A stretch of 64,000 nucleotides of DNA from Elephas maximus indicus. Its lineage: Eukaryota; Chordata; Mammalia; Proboscidea; Elephantidae. Under the pieces are notes generated by a model that had not been told where the DNA came from, made no database searches, and saw only the letters and a program-made list of their open reading frames with translations. The position numbers and the translations under genes are program-made. The stretch lies in NCBI RefSeq assembly GCF_024166365.1, contig NC_064820.1:53421501-53485500 (forward strand). Direction: 5' to 3'. This document shows, piece after piece, positions 53,685-64,000 of the stretch (its first letter is position 1; each line of letters starts with the position of its first letter).

Positions 53685-55802
53685 AGTTCTGCATCAATTC
53701 TTCAGTCTTTCCTATTGTTCATTGTCCAGCTTTCACATGCGTATGAGGCAATTGAAAAGACCATGTCTCAGGTCAGGTGCACCGTAGTCCTCAAAGTGAC
53801 ATTTTTGCTTTTCAACACTTTAAAGAGGTCTTTTGCAGCAGATTTGCCCAAAGCAGTACGTCATATGATTCCCTGACTGCTGCTTCCATAGGCGTTGATT
53901 GTGGATCCAAGTAAAATGAAATCCTTGACAACTTCAATATTTTCACTATTTATCTCATGTTTCTTATTGGTCCAGTTGTGAGGATTTTTCTTTTCTTTAT
54001 GTTGAGGTGTAATCCAAACTGAAGGCTGTGGTCTTTGATCTTCATTAGTAAGTGCTTCAAGTCCTCTTCACTTTCTGCAAGCAAGGTTGTGTCATCTGCA
54101 TAATGCAGATTGTTAATGAGTCTTCCTCCAATTCTAATGCCACATTCTTCTTTATATAGTTCAGCTTCTCAAATTATTTGCTCAGCATACGGATTGAATA
54201 AGTATAATGAAAGGACACAACCCTGACACACACCTTTCCTGATTTTAAACCACACAGTATTCCTTTGTTCTGTTCTAATGACTGCCTGTTGGTCTATGTA
54301 CAGGTTCCTTATGAGCACAATTAAGTGTTCTGGAATTCCCATTCTTCAAAATGTTATCCAAAATTTGCTATGATCCACAAAGTCAAATGCCTTTGCTTAG
54401 TCAATAAAACACAATTAAACATTTTTCTGGTATTCCCTGCTTTCGGCCAAGATCCATCTGACATCAGCAATGATATTTCTCATTCCACGTCCTCTTCTGA
54501 ATCCAGCTTGAATTTCTGTCAGTTTCCTATCCATGTACTACTGCAACCGTTTTTGAATTATCTTCAGCAAAATTTTGAGCATGTGATATTAATGATATCA
54601 TTTGATAATTTCTGCATTCTGTTAGATCACCTTTCTTTGGAATGAGCACAAATATGGATCTCTTCCAGTCTGTTGGCCAGGTAGTTGTCTTCCACAATTC
54701 CTGGCATAGATGAGTGGCACTTCCAACACTGCATCCCTTTGCTGAAACATCTCAGTTGGTACTCTATCAATTCCTGGAGCGTTGTTTTTCACCAGTGCCT
54801 TTAGTGCAGCTTGGACTTTTTCCTTCAGTGCCTTTGGTTCTTGATTATATGCTAACTCCTGAGATGGTTGAACATCAACCAATTCCTTTTGGTATAGTTA
54901 CTCCTTGTATTTCTCCCATCTTCTTTTGCTACTTTCTGTGTTGTTTAATATTTTGCCCATAGAATCTTCCAAAATTGCAACTTGAGGCTTCAGTTTTTTC
55001 TTCAGTTCTTTCAGGATGGGGAATGCCTTCCCTTTCGGTTTTCTAATTCCAGGTCTTTGCAAATTTCGTTATAATACTTTGCTTTTTCTTCTCCAGCCAC
55101 CCTTTAACATCTTCTGTTTGACTCTTTTACTACATCATTTCTTTCATTGGCTTTTGCTACTCTATGTTTAAGAGCAAGTTTGAGTCACTTCTGACACCCA
55201 TTTTGTTCTTTTCTGTCTTTGTAATGACCTTTTGCTTTCTTCATGTATGGTGTCTGATGTCATCCCACAATTCTTCTGGTCTTCAGTCTTTAGTGTTTAG
55301 TGCTTCAAATCTATTCTTGAGATGGTCTCTGAATGCAGGTGGGATATACTGAAGGTCATATTTTGGTCCCTTGTGGACTTGTTTTAATTTTCTTCAGCTT
55401 CACCTGGAACTTGCATATGAGCAATAGATGGTCTGTTCTGCAGTCGGCTCCTGGCCTTGTCCTGACTGATGATCCTGAGGCTCTCCATTGTCTCTTTTCA
55501 CAGGTGTAGTCGATTTAATTTTTGTGTATTCCATCTGGTGAGGTCCACATGTATAGTCGCCATTTATGTTGTTGCAAAAAGGCATTTGCAATGAAGCCGT
55601 TGATCTTGCAGAATTCTATCATGTGATCTCCGGCATCAGTTCTATCATCAAGGCCATATTTTCAAATTACTGATCCTTCTTTGTTTTCAACTTTTACATT
55701 CCAATCACAAGTAATTATCAAAGCATCTCGATGGCATGTTTGCTCAATTTCAGACTGCAGAAGTTGGTAAAAATCTTCAGTTTCTTCATCTTTGGCATAA
55801 GT
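53685..55802 (-). mobile_element. RTE-clade LINE, RT and endonuclease, 3' end truncated
   Basis: Minus-strand blocks are NNLHYADDTTLL (about 54085-54120), QPSQELAYNQEPKALKEKVQ with AALKALVKNNAPGID (about 54775-54880), a linker and endonuclease sequence up to 55802. The catalytic YADD is kept. The C-terminal block and terminal tract are missing; many stops and frameshifts occur. Confidence 0.85.
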
Positions 55803-55992
55803 GATGATATGCTACCTCCTGATATAGTTGAACATTGACCAATTCATTTTGTTCTAGTGTCTCTCTGTATTCCTTCCATCTTCATTTGGTGCTTCTTAGG
55901 TCATTCATTTTTTGCCTACAGAATCCTTCAATATTGCAACTCAAAGCTTGAACTTTTTCTTTGAATCTTTCAGGTTGAGAAATGCTAAGCAC
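55803..55992 (-). mobile_element. Extra RTE linker fragment, repeats 54845-55020
   Basis: 'tgctacctcctgatatagtt', 'gaacattgaccaattcattt' and 'tccttcaatattgcaactca' repeat the RT-linker region already present in the adjacent copy, in the same orientation. It must come from a second element or a duplication. Confidence 0.8.
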
Positions 55993-57234
55993 TTACTGGC
56001 CTAGCATATATAGTTATTTATCATTTTTCTGACAATGTGTCATCTAGTGCCACCAACTTGCATAGCTCTAGGTGACACCATCCATGTTGTTTTCTATGTA
56101 AATTACCCGCTTGGAGTTGTGCTATGAGGACGACTGTAAGTTCCTTGAGGGCAGACACAATGTATGTTGTTTCTTGAAGTTATCCCTATGACTTAATGGA
56201 AGATGCTGCACATAGTAGTTGATCAATTAATGGAAGCAGGTTATCATTGCAATGACAATTATGATGAACTAATCTCTTCTAAAGAATCATTTCAAGTATA
56301 TGCATAGGTTGTTTAAGTTGTTTGGTCCCTGAAAATTCAGCAATAAGTGCTCTTTCAAGATCTTGTTCTTCCTCATTTTGAGAATGTGAACAGTTAATGT
56401 ATTGGGGAGAGATTTCGTTGTATTATCAAGAAAAAAAATGAGTTTATACCAAATTCAGGTAAAAATGATGTAGCTATAGATTACCATTGTTTATTTTAGC
56501 CAGAGACAAGAAACATCTTTGCTTTTGTCCAAATATACATGCAATCCAAACTATTTTTTGTAGTAAATGAAATAGAAGTATTAACATTTTTATCATCATG
56601 CGCATGGTTACAATTCTTTATTATATTTTATTACTATTAAAATCACTAAAGCATACTCAGAGATCTCTGAAGAAACTTGTTCCCCATTGTTTATCTAGAT
56701 CATTTGGAAAAGAGTTAACCCTTTTTGTCCTGATTTCTAAATGAATTTCATATTCAGTGATAATATTTTCAGTTATCTTGTACGTATGAGATAATTTCAC
56801 AACTCATATTTTGAAACTATTTAGTTTTGACATATTAAACTTTACAGTTTATTTAGTTCCCAAAGAGAATTGTGAGCTAATATAATTGGAAACTGCAAAC
56901 AAAGAAACAAACAAAAATCAAAAATCTAATTTGCAAATATATACTGTTCAGAAAAGTGTTAGGCCTTAGACTGAGACACAGATGATTTTAAACCATGGTC
57001 CTTTTGTTTAAAGAATGTATAATGGAAACAAATGCAAAGGGTATAAAACAAGATATTGACATAAAGGCTATATTTTGTATTTAGGGTTGTTGTAAATGTT
57101 CGAGAAGATTCCAAAAAATCAACGAAGAATGGAGTCTTCATGGAGGGGTTGAAGCTTGAACTGGATCTTGAAAAATGACTAGGTCCCACTCCCAGTCTCC
57201 ATCATTGCTGGAATAACCCAATATTCAGTAAGCA
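55993..57234. other. AT-rich sequence with an L2-like end
   Basis: About 56130-56245 ('gtaagttccttgagggcaga', 'atgctgcacatagtagttga') is an L2 3'-end remnant. The remainder is unassigned. Confidence 0.45.
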
Positions 57235-57469
57235 TCATTGGACTAACTTAAGGCCTACGCACATGCTTTTTCTTCTGCCTGAAATGATTTCCCCCCTTCT
57301 CCCACGCACTTTGCCTGGCTATCCCTATTCATCCTTAAGGTCTCAAATTAAGTGCAACTTTATCCATCAGCCCTCCTCCACCCCAGAGTAGGCTATTTCG
57401 CATTATATCTTCTCATTACACCCTGTATTTTTCTTTTGCTGCATTTATCAAGTCTACAGTTAAATACTT
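57235..57469 (+). mobile_element. L2 LINE remnant
   Basis: The L2 order is kept: 'ttcttctgcctgaaatgatt', 'ccttaaggtctcaaattaag', 'ccatcagccctcctccaccc', 'tttgctgcatttatcaagtc'. Confidence 0.6.
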
Positions 57470-58442
57470 GTGTAGTTATATTTTTTCCAAAACAAAAAAA
57501 GACTTTATTGTGATAAAACATATAACAAAAGACTTGCCGCTTTAACCATTTTTAAGTATATAATTTGGCGACATTAATAACATTCAGCATGTTGTGCTAT
57601 ATCACCACTATCCACTTCCAAAAGTTTTACTTCACTTCAAACAAAAACTCAGTGCTTCCTTCAGCAATAGCTCCCGTTTCTCCCTCTCTTTGGCCTTTGA
57701 TAGCCATTAATAAACTTTTGTCTCTGCATTTGCCTATTCTAGGTATTTCATGTAAGTGGGATTGTATAATATTTGTCCTTTTGTGTATGGCTTATTTCAT
57801 TCACCACAATGTCTTCAAGGTTCATTCATGTTGTAGCATGTATCAGAACTTCATTCCGCTTTATGGCTGAGTAATATTTCATTGGAGCCCTGGTAGATTG
57901 TACAGATAGACCACATTTTATTTGTCCAGTCATCTGTTGATTGACATTTTAGTTTGTTTCCACCTTTTCGTTATTGTGAGTAGTGAAACAGTGAACACCG
58001 GTGTACAAGTTTCCACTTGAGTCCCTACTTTCAAATTTCTCAAGTATATTCCTAGGAGTGGAATTGCTGAGTGATACGGTAGTCCTATGTTTAGCTTCTT
58101 AAGGAACGACCATACTGTTTTCCACAGCAGCTGCACCATTTTTTGATCTCATCAGCAATTGTAGTAGGTTTCCAATTACTCCACATCCTCCCTGACGACA
58201 CTTGTTATTTTCTGTTTTTCTTACGAAAACTGCTGTAGTGAGTGTGAGGAGGACCCCTTGTGGCACAGTGGTTAATAGCTCGGCTGCTAACCAAAAGGTT
58301 GGCGGTTTGAATCCACCAACTGCTCCTTGGAAACCTGATGGGATAGTTCGACTCTGTCCTTTAGGGTCACTATGAGTCAGAATCTACTTGAAGGTAATGG
58401 GTTTGGTTTTTGGTTTGGTGATTGCGTGTGAAGTGGTATCTC
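57470..58442 (-). mobile_element. Old L1 LINE, 3' end, split by an AfroSINE
   Basis: Reverse-oriented L1 3' UTR ('aaagactttattgtgataaa', 'caccactatccacttccaaa') continues into ORF2 C-terminal sequence ('atctgttgattgacatttta', 'tcctaggagtggaattgctg'). It resumes for a few bases after the SINE. Confidence 0.75.
58250..58424 (+). mobile_element. AfroSINE, subtype A, nested in L1
   Basis: The head is 'aggaccccttgtggcacagt' with B box 'ggcggtttgaatccacc'. The tail ends with GGTTT repeats. Approximate 10-bp flanks gagtgtgagg and gcgtgtgaag. Confidence 0.9.
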
Positions 58443-58936
58443 ATTGTGGGTTTTTTTTAAAAAAACATTTTATTGTACTTTAAATGAAAGGTTACAGAGC
58501 ACATTAGTTTCCCATTAAATAATTTAGATATGAATTTTTTCATGACATTGATTGCAATCCCCACAATGTGTCAGCACTCTCCCTCTTTCTACACTGGGTT
58601 CCTTGTTTCCATTCATCTGTGGTTTCTGCCCCTTCCTGCCTTCTCATCTTTGCTTTTGGGCAGGTGTTGCCTATTTGGTCTCATATACCTGATTGTTCTA
58701 AGGAGAACATTCTTCACAGATATTATTGTTTGTTTTATATAGGCCTGTCTAATATTCAGCTGAAAGGTGGAATTTGGAAATGTTTCAATTCTGAATTAAA
58801 AGGGTATCTAGGAGCCTTAGTCTTGAAGGTTCCTCCAGGCTCCGTCAGACCAGTAAGCCTGGTCTTATTTGTGAGTTTGAATTTTGTTCTACATTTTTCT
58901 CCTGCTCTGGGTGTAGCTCTATTTTAATGTTGTGCC
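58443..58936 (-). mobile_element. Probable lineage L1 3' UTR fragment
   Basis: 'cattttattgtactttaaat' after an A/T tail, then 'gaaaggttacagagcacatt', 'tgggcaggtgttgcctattt' and 'taggcctgtctaatattcag'. This agrees with the 3' terminal part of afrotherian L1s as I remember it. The overlap with the other L1 copies here is limited, so the name is tentative. Confidence 0.5.
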
Positions 58937-59165
58937 TGTGATAGCTAAGGTTATACATCAACTTGGCTAGGCCATGCTTCTCAGTGGTTCGGCAGATTTT
59001 ATGTAATCATCCTCCATTTTGTGATTTGATGAGCAGCCAATCAGGAGAAGCCTCCAGCCTGATGCCTGACCCACGGATTTAGGACCTGCTGGTCTCCAAA
59101 ACTGTGTGAGCCATTTCCTTGAAATAAATCCCTCCCTCTCTCTAAATAAATGTGTGTATGTACTA

Positions 59166-59257
59166 ACTCTATGGGGGCAGTTCTACTCTGTCCTATAGGG
59201 TCGCTATGAGTCGTAATCGACTCGACGGCACTGGGTTTTTTTTTTTGTTGTTGTTAT
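59166..59257 (+). mobile_element. AfroSINE, 5'-truncated tail fragment
   Basis: Only 'aactctatgggggcagttct' through 'cgactcgacggcactggg' plus a T-rich end remain. The tail CpGs are intact. Confidence 0.88.
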
Positions 59258-59272
59258 GTATGTATATATATA

Positions 59273-59437
59273 TGGAAACCCTGGTGGTATAGTGGTTAGG
59301 TGCTATGGCTGCTAACCAGAAGGTCAGGAGTTCAAATCCACTAGGTGATCCTTGGAAACTTTATGGGGCAATTCTACTCTGTTCCATAGGGTCTGTATGT
59401 GTCAGAATCGACTCAAGTGCAGTGGGTTTCTTTTGCT
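59273..59437 (+). mobile_element. AfroSINE, subtype A, in a TA repeat
   Basis: Complete head ('ggaaaccctggtggtatagt') and tail. Flanked on both sides by tatatatatg-type repeats, so the target duplication merges with the microsatellite. Confidence 0.9.
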
Positions 59438-59504
59438 TTATATATATATGTATATATGCTTCACTGGTTTTGCTTCTCTAGAGAACCCAGCCTAAGACAG
59501 TGTC

Positions 59505-60842
59505 CTTGCTTAAAAATGTAGATTCCAAAGGATGAGGATCAGAGATCAGGTATATTTTGTTCTTTATCTAATATGATGCCTGACACATTTTGAATGAATG
59601 AATGAGTGAGTCAAGCGTAGCAGATGTTGGCAGAATAAAGGTGAATAAAACTTGGAATCAGCTTTGAAGAATACATAATGTAAGAAGAAGAGCAGGCGTC
59701 CATAAAACAGTTAAAATTTTTACGGCTAAATTTTCTGGAAAAGTTTTATAATAAAGAACATTCAATGGGGAGAAAATTTATACTGTTCCTGACTTTTGAA
59801 GATCACTTTGTCCCACAATATATAATTCAATCTACCTAATGTAAGCCTGAACGGGTACAGTACAAGATCTACTTGCAGATTTTAAAGAATTATGAGACGA
59901 GTGCCTTTAGCAGAGTAAATACATTTGAAGCATAGTACCCTTAAAATGAATTACAACCTGAAATAGTACACTGGGGAGAGTGGAGAGATTCAGATTCTCT
60001 TTATTCTTTGATTTCTTTTCCCCTCATTTATATGTAATTATCCTTCTCTGTTGTCTTTGGAATTATTGTTTTATGTTTCACATTTTAGCTTGTTTATTAT
60101 GTGACAAGATTTATAATCACCACACAAAAATAACCAGCAGTTATATGCATTTACTATTTTATGAAGCAAAAGAGATGGCAATTAATGAGTTTTAGAACAC
60201 TGGTAATTTTGTTTTTAGGCATAGCTTTCCTGGTTTTTTTTTTTTTTTTCCTGGTATTACTCTCTATACATAAGTTATCACACTACTCAATTATAGTGGT
60301 GATAATTGTGTTAGATGAAAGAAATGATAATTAAGAAATGCAATGTATGTGTGTGTGTGTAAACACAAACATCAAGTATGAAAATTGTCCTTAGTGAGGG
60401 CTTCAGAGGACTATAACTAACTCAAACAGGCTAAGAATTTTAAGGCAAAATGAAATCAGAGAAATCAACATCTTCTCTTGTTCAACGGAAACCTAAGAAC
60501 CTGACTAAAACGTCATCCGTGATTGTAATGTGAAGTAAAAATTTGCTCAAGGAAGACAGTCAGATCTGAGAGTGTAAGTCCACACAATACTTGGTTATTT
60601 CTATTCTATCATACCAGAAACTTGCTTGCCCACGGATGAGCTTGATGGATAACATCAACACTGCTGGTAGCAGGAAATGGAGCTCAGTCACCAAATGTTC
60701 GCCATGTAAAATCTTGGGTCTGGTCTTTAGGATCTTTCACAATAAAGAGATATTCAATGAAAGAGTGTGCTCTTCCTTTTTTATTCAGTGTAGGTAAAAA
60801 TCCTCCTCTTACTCTAAATTAAAATGTATAAATACCACCTGT
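59505..60842. other. Unassigned AT-rich sequence
   Basis: A short (TG)n lies at 60346-60360. No gene or named repeat. Confidence 0.4.
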
Positions 60843-60993
60843 GTAAACCAGTTGCCGGGAAGTCAACTCCAACTCACACATGTTAGAGTAGAACTGTGTT
60901 CCATAGGGTTTTCAATAGCTGATTTTTCAGAAGTAGATCAACAGAGCTTTTTTCTGAGGTGCCTCTGGGTGGAGTTTTCCGTAACACCCAGGA
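60843..60993 (-). mobile_element. AfroSINE, subtype C, B box deleted
   Basis: The tail is 'gggaagtcaactccaactca' and the middle 'gaggtgcctctgggtggagt'. The sequence then jumps to 'gtaacacccagga', so most of the tRNA-like head is missing. Confidence 0.8.
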
Positions 60994-61644
60994 CTATCAC
61001 ATATGTGGGCATATGTAATATAATATTTAATATTATGCATAGTTGAATCATTTAAGGATACATTACTGAGGAGTTATATAAGAATCTGACTAACAATGGC
61101 TTAAAAAAAGAGTTAAATTAATTTTCTTATTAACAGTAATTCTGGAGGAAAGCAATACAGGGTGAGTGTAGCTGCTCAAGGAAGTCATTAAAGAAAAATA
61201 CTGCTTCTCTGTTTGTGTTCTGCCATAGAATGAGGCTTTCATCCCCATGGTCTCAACGTAGATGCACTTCCAAGTAGCACATCCACATTCTAGATAAGAG
61301 GAAAGGAGAAGATAAGGGATTTTTTTCATTATTGAGACTTTATTTGGGAAGGGATGCTCTTCCCACAGACTGTTGTCTACATCTTATTGGACAGAATTAT
61401 ATCACAAGGCTACCTCCAGCTGCAAGGTTGGCTATGAATTTGAGTATTTTGATTTCCAGCCTCTTGGAAGAGGAAGGCAAAGGGGGTTGGAATGGGTGTT
61501 GATTGAACAACTTAATAGAATCTATCACGACTGTACTTAAGAATTTCTACCCTCCCTTAGAGAGATCCTCACAACACGGATACTCAGTAAATGTAAATAA
61601 ATGATAACCACTCCAAATGTAGTGTCAAAAAAGTAACACTTTTA
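60994..61644. other. Unassigned sequence
   Basis: Nothing recognisable. Confidence 0.4.
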
Positions 61645-62131
61645 TGGATTCACATATTCTGTGGGTCACTAATTCAGACAGAGCACTGTAGGAGTACCTT
61701 GTCTCGGTACCACAAAGTCTGGGCCTCAGCTAGGAGGATGCAAATAGCTGGGGGTGACTTTAACCACTTGGGGGACTGGAATCATCTGAAGGCTGTTTCC
61801 CTCACATGTCAGGCGCCTTGGTTGGGATGACCTAAATGCTGGGCTGAGCATGACTATCGATGAGAGCAACTACATTCGGCCTTCTCATGTGGCTTGGGCT
61901 CCTCTCAGCATGGTGGCTGGATTCTGAGAGACTATCCAGAGAGTAGTTGTGCCAAGAATCAAAGACTGAAGCTTCATGGCCTTCTATGACCTAGCCCTGG
62001 CAATCACATAGTTATGTGCATGTAGAAACAGTCACAAACCCATCCAGATTCAAGGGGAGTATACAAGGACCACCACCTCTCAAACAGGAGAAGTGCCAAA
62101 GAATTTTTGGCCATTTTAAAAAGCTGCCACA
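61645..62131 (-). mobile_element. Old MaLR-like LTR
   Basis: Reverse-oriented landmarks are 'tctgtgggtcactaattcag', 'ctgtttccctcacatgtcag', 'tcatgtggcttgggctcctc', 'cagattcaaggggagtata' and 'aattttt ggccattttaaa' ending 'gctgccaca'. These match a widespread old mammalian LTR that I believe is MLT1-related. Confidence 0.5.
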
Positions 62132-62755
62132 GTAAAAATGATGGAATTAAATATGAAACATGATTCTCTAAGAATGATTTTTCTTCAACTTTCTTTTCCA
62201 CATTTCCCATTCCTACTGCACACCATGAAAATATTCTGTTAAATCTATTAGAAGAAAGCTTCTTTCCAGTATTTCTGAAGGATGGGTGGGCTGTTTCACC
62301 CACTGAGCCGGAGGAGAGCATGTGGGGTCAAGGCTGCACCACTACTGTTAGCCTGCCACGGAGTCTGATTAGTGAGCATGCCCAGGGCACATAATGAAAC
62401 AATCCTGTCTTCACACTAAATAGCTGTCCTGTAAAGATGTTGTAGGGGTTTTTCAGTGTGTAAATTCTCTGAGTGTAGAAAATAACTTTTCTATTTTCTA
62501 TGCAATTTGGGATGTATGGCCTATTTTGTACCAAGACAACCAGATGTAAGGTTAGATCATTGAAAAGACACAGTGAAGCGGAACCAAAGAGGCTCCTCAT
62601 TATCTGAAGCTAAGAATGGCATGTGGCTACGTTCTTTACAGCACAGGAAAAACATCATAACAACATTTCTGAGTAAATTAGGCCAATGAAGAACAATTTC
62701 AGGCATTAGATACCATTTCTGGTTTGAAGGCCCTTAGAGTAATATTCTTTGCAGG
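62132..62755. other. Unassigned sequence
   Basis: Nothing recognisable. Confidence 0.4.
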
Positions 62756-62925
62756 AAAGTGCAGTGCAACGATCAAGGGGGAGAACAGACCAGCCCTTGA
62801 TTTAATCCTGGCTCTGATGCTTACTAGCTCTCTGACTCTGGACAAGTTTACACAGCTCTCTCTCAACTTCTTTTTCTTATCTGAGAAAATGGGGATAAAC
62901 AGACACTGTGAGAATTAAATACACA
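62756..62925 (+). mobile_element. MIR element
   Basis: 'aatcctggctctgatgctta', 'ctagctctctgactctggac' and 'ttatctgagaaaatggggat' follow the MIR core order closely. Confidence 0.75.
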
Positions 62926-63066
62926 TTCTCCTGGGGTACTTTTGCCTCCCTGAAATACCCTCCCTCTGTCACTATTCCTAAAGATGGACAGTCTTCATAT
63001 ATCTGAATGAAGTTAGTCATTCTTAGAAACTGCCTGTGAGGCATCAAGGACTAGGCAACTATTTCC

Positions 63067-64000
63067 CTTGTTGTTGTTGTTAGGTGCCATCGAGTCAGTT
63101 CTGACTCATAGCTACCCTGTGTACAACAGAACAAAACACTACCTGGTCCTGCGCTATCCTCAAAATCATTGTTATGCTTGAGTCCATTGTTGCAGCCACT
63201 GTGTCAATCCATCTTGTTGAGGGTCTTCCTCTTTTTTGCTGACCCTCCGCTTTACTAAGCATGGTATCCTTCTCCAGGGACTGATCCCTCCTGGTAACAT
63301 GTCCAAAGTATGTGAGGAAAAGTCTCGCCATCTTGCATCTAAAGAGCATTCTGGCTGTACCTCTTCCAAGACAGATTTGTACGTTCTTTTGACAGTCCAT
63401 AGAATCTTCAATATTCTTCTCCAACACCATAATTCAAAGGCGTCAATTCTTCTTCAGTCTTCCTTATTCACTGCCCAGCTTTCAGATGCACATGAGACGA
63501 TTGAAAACACCATGGCCTGGGTCAGGTGCACCTTAGTCTTCAAGGTGGCATATTTGCTCTTCAACACTTTAAAGAGTTTTTTTGCAGCAGATTTACCTAA
63601 TGCAATGCATCATTTGATTTCTTGACTGCTGCTTCCATGGATGTTGATTGTGGATCCAAGTAAGATAAAATCCTTGACAACTTCAATCTTTTCTTCATTT
63701 ATCATGATGTTGCTTATTGGTCTAATTGCAAGGATTTTTGTTTTCTTTATTTTGAAGTATAATCCATACTGAAGGCTGTGGTCTTTGGTCTTCATCAGTT
63801 AAGTGCTTCAAATCCTCTTCACTTTCAGCAAGCAAGGTTGTGTCATCTGCATAGCGCGGGTTGTTAATGAGTCTTCCTCCAATCCTGTTGCCCCATTCTT
63901 CTTCATATGGTCCAGCTTCTCGGATTATTTGCTCACTGTATACATTGAAAAAGTATAGTGAAAGAATACAACCCTGATGTACACCTTTCCTGATTTTAAA
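63067..64000 (-). mobile_element. RTE-clade LINE, 3' end intact, runs off the window
   Basis: Starts at the AAC-repeat terminus (63069-63081 on the plus strand as GTT repeats) and continues into the C-terminal block (SVLEEVQPECSLDARW, about 63310-63370), the thumb, and the palm with RYADDTTLL (about 63832-63860) at the window end. The catalytic YADD is intact. Frameshifts break the ORF, for example near 63095-63430 where two overlapping frames are needed. Confidence 0.88.

Larger units (their letters stand above)
58937..59499 (+). mobile_element. MaLR-like LTR with two SINE insertions in a TA repeat
   Basis: It starts 'tgtgatagctaaggttatac' and ends 'agagaacccagcctaagaca', so TG...CA. Flanks gtgcc (58932-58936) and gtgtc (59500-59504) match at 4 of 5. 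A (TA)n tract near the 3' end carries the AfroSINEs at 59166-59257 and 59273-59437. Confidence 0.65.

Noticed and set aside
57884-57900. 'ggagccctggta' as an AfroSINE start inside L1
   Set aside because: Only about 12 bp match and the sequence returns to L1 at once. Chance or a micro-insertion.
1-64000. CRISPR arrays, operons, phage or plasmid systems
   Set aside because: The window is mammalian nuclear DNA. The direct repeats seen are transposons, target duplications or microsatellites, with no regular repeat-spacer pattern.

Overview
This is a eukaryotic, mammalian nuclear window. It is AT-rich and almost entirely non-coding, and old and young interspersed repeats account for most of it. 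The commonest unit is a tRNA-derived SINE with a head like 'ggcacagtggttaag...ggcagttcgaatccacc' and a tail like 'gggtcgctatgagtcggaatcgactcgac'. I recognise it as AfroSINE. Alongside it are RTE-clade LINE fragments whose 3' end shares that tail, and L1 copies with a characteristic 3' UTR. Together these point to an afrotherian mammal, most likely a proboscidean (elephant). The species is inference; the repeat types are seen directly.

Only one protein-coding sequence looks real: an intact, intronless 172-codon ORF on the minus strand at 33237-33755, the full length of VOPP1 (WBP1/VOPP1 family, type I membrane protein with PPxY motifs). It lies in a 3.3-kb processed copy of a complete VOPP1 mRNA (30621-33893), with GC-rich 5' UTR, coding region, long 3' UTR, two AATAAA signals and a poly(A) tail. 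The target-site duplication gccaattgactttt flanks the copy (30607-30620 and 33894-33907). It landed in the 3' UTR of a minus-strand L1. No multi-exon host gene is recognisable, so the window is intergenic or lies in a very large intron.

Layout. 1-640: minus-strand L1 3' end. 641-4460: two RTE LINE fragments in opposite orientation. 4470-11960: MaLR LTR end, an old L1 piece, several AfroSINEs, MIRs and unassigned sequence. 11970-15945: an ancient minus-strand L1 split by two MaLR LTRs and two SINEs. 15946-19330: L2-like sequence, a hAT relic, a MaLR LTR and a TA-flanked pogo/Tigger-like element. 19330-26400: SINEs, a 254-bp TA-flanked MITE and copies of a roughly 510-bp LTR family with 5-bp duplications. 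26900-30420: MIR, chimeric SINE/RTE, RTE tail. 30420-34265: L1 3' UTR split by the VOPP1 retrocopy. 34265-37400: old L1, SINEs and a tRNA-Gly-headed element. 37400-40590: the longest stretch with no repeat I can recognise. 40590-44830: one old L2-like element carrying an RTE, four SINEs and a young L1 nested inside one of those SINEs. 44830-53290: unassigned sequence, MaLR LTRs, SINEs. 53290-55990: RTE LINE with a repeated linker segment. 55990-63066: L2, L1, LTR and SINE remnants. 63067-64000: an RTE LINE running off the window.

Nothing here resembles a gene cluster, CRISPR array or other cooperating system. The most interesting object is the VOPP1 retrogene candidate. The next are the SINE with a 71-nt tRNA-Gly-like head and the evidence that the SINEs share a tail with the RTE LINE. 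Coordinates of repeats are by-eye boundaries, good to about 10-20 bases unless a target-site duplication is stated. Family names come from memory of consensus sequences, not from a database search.
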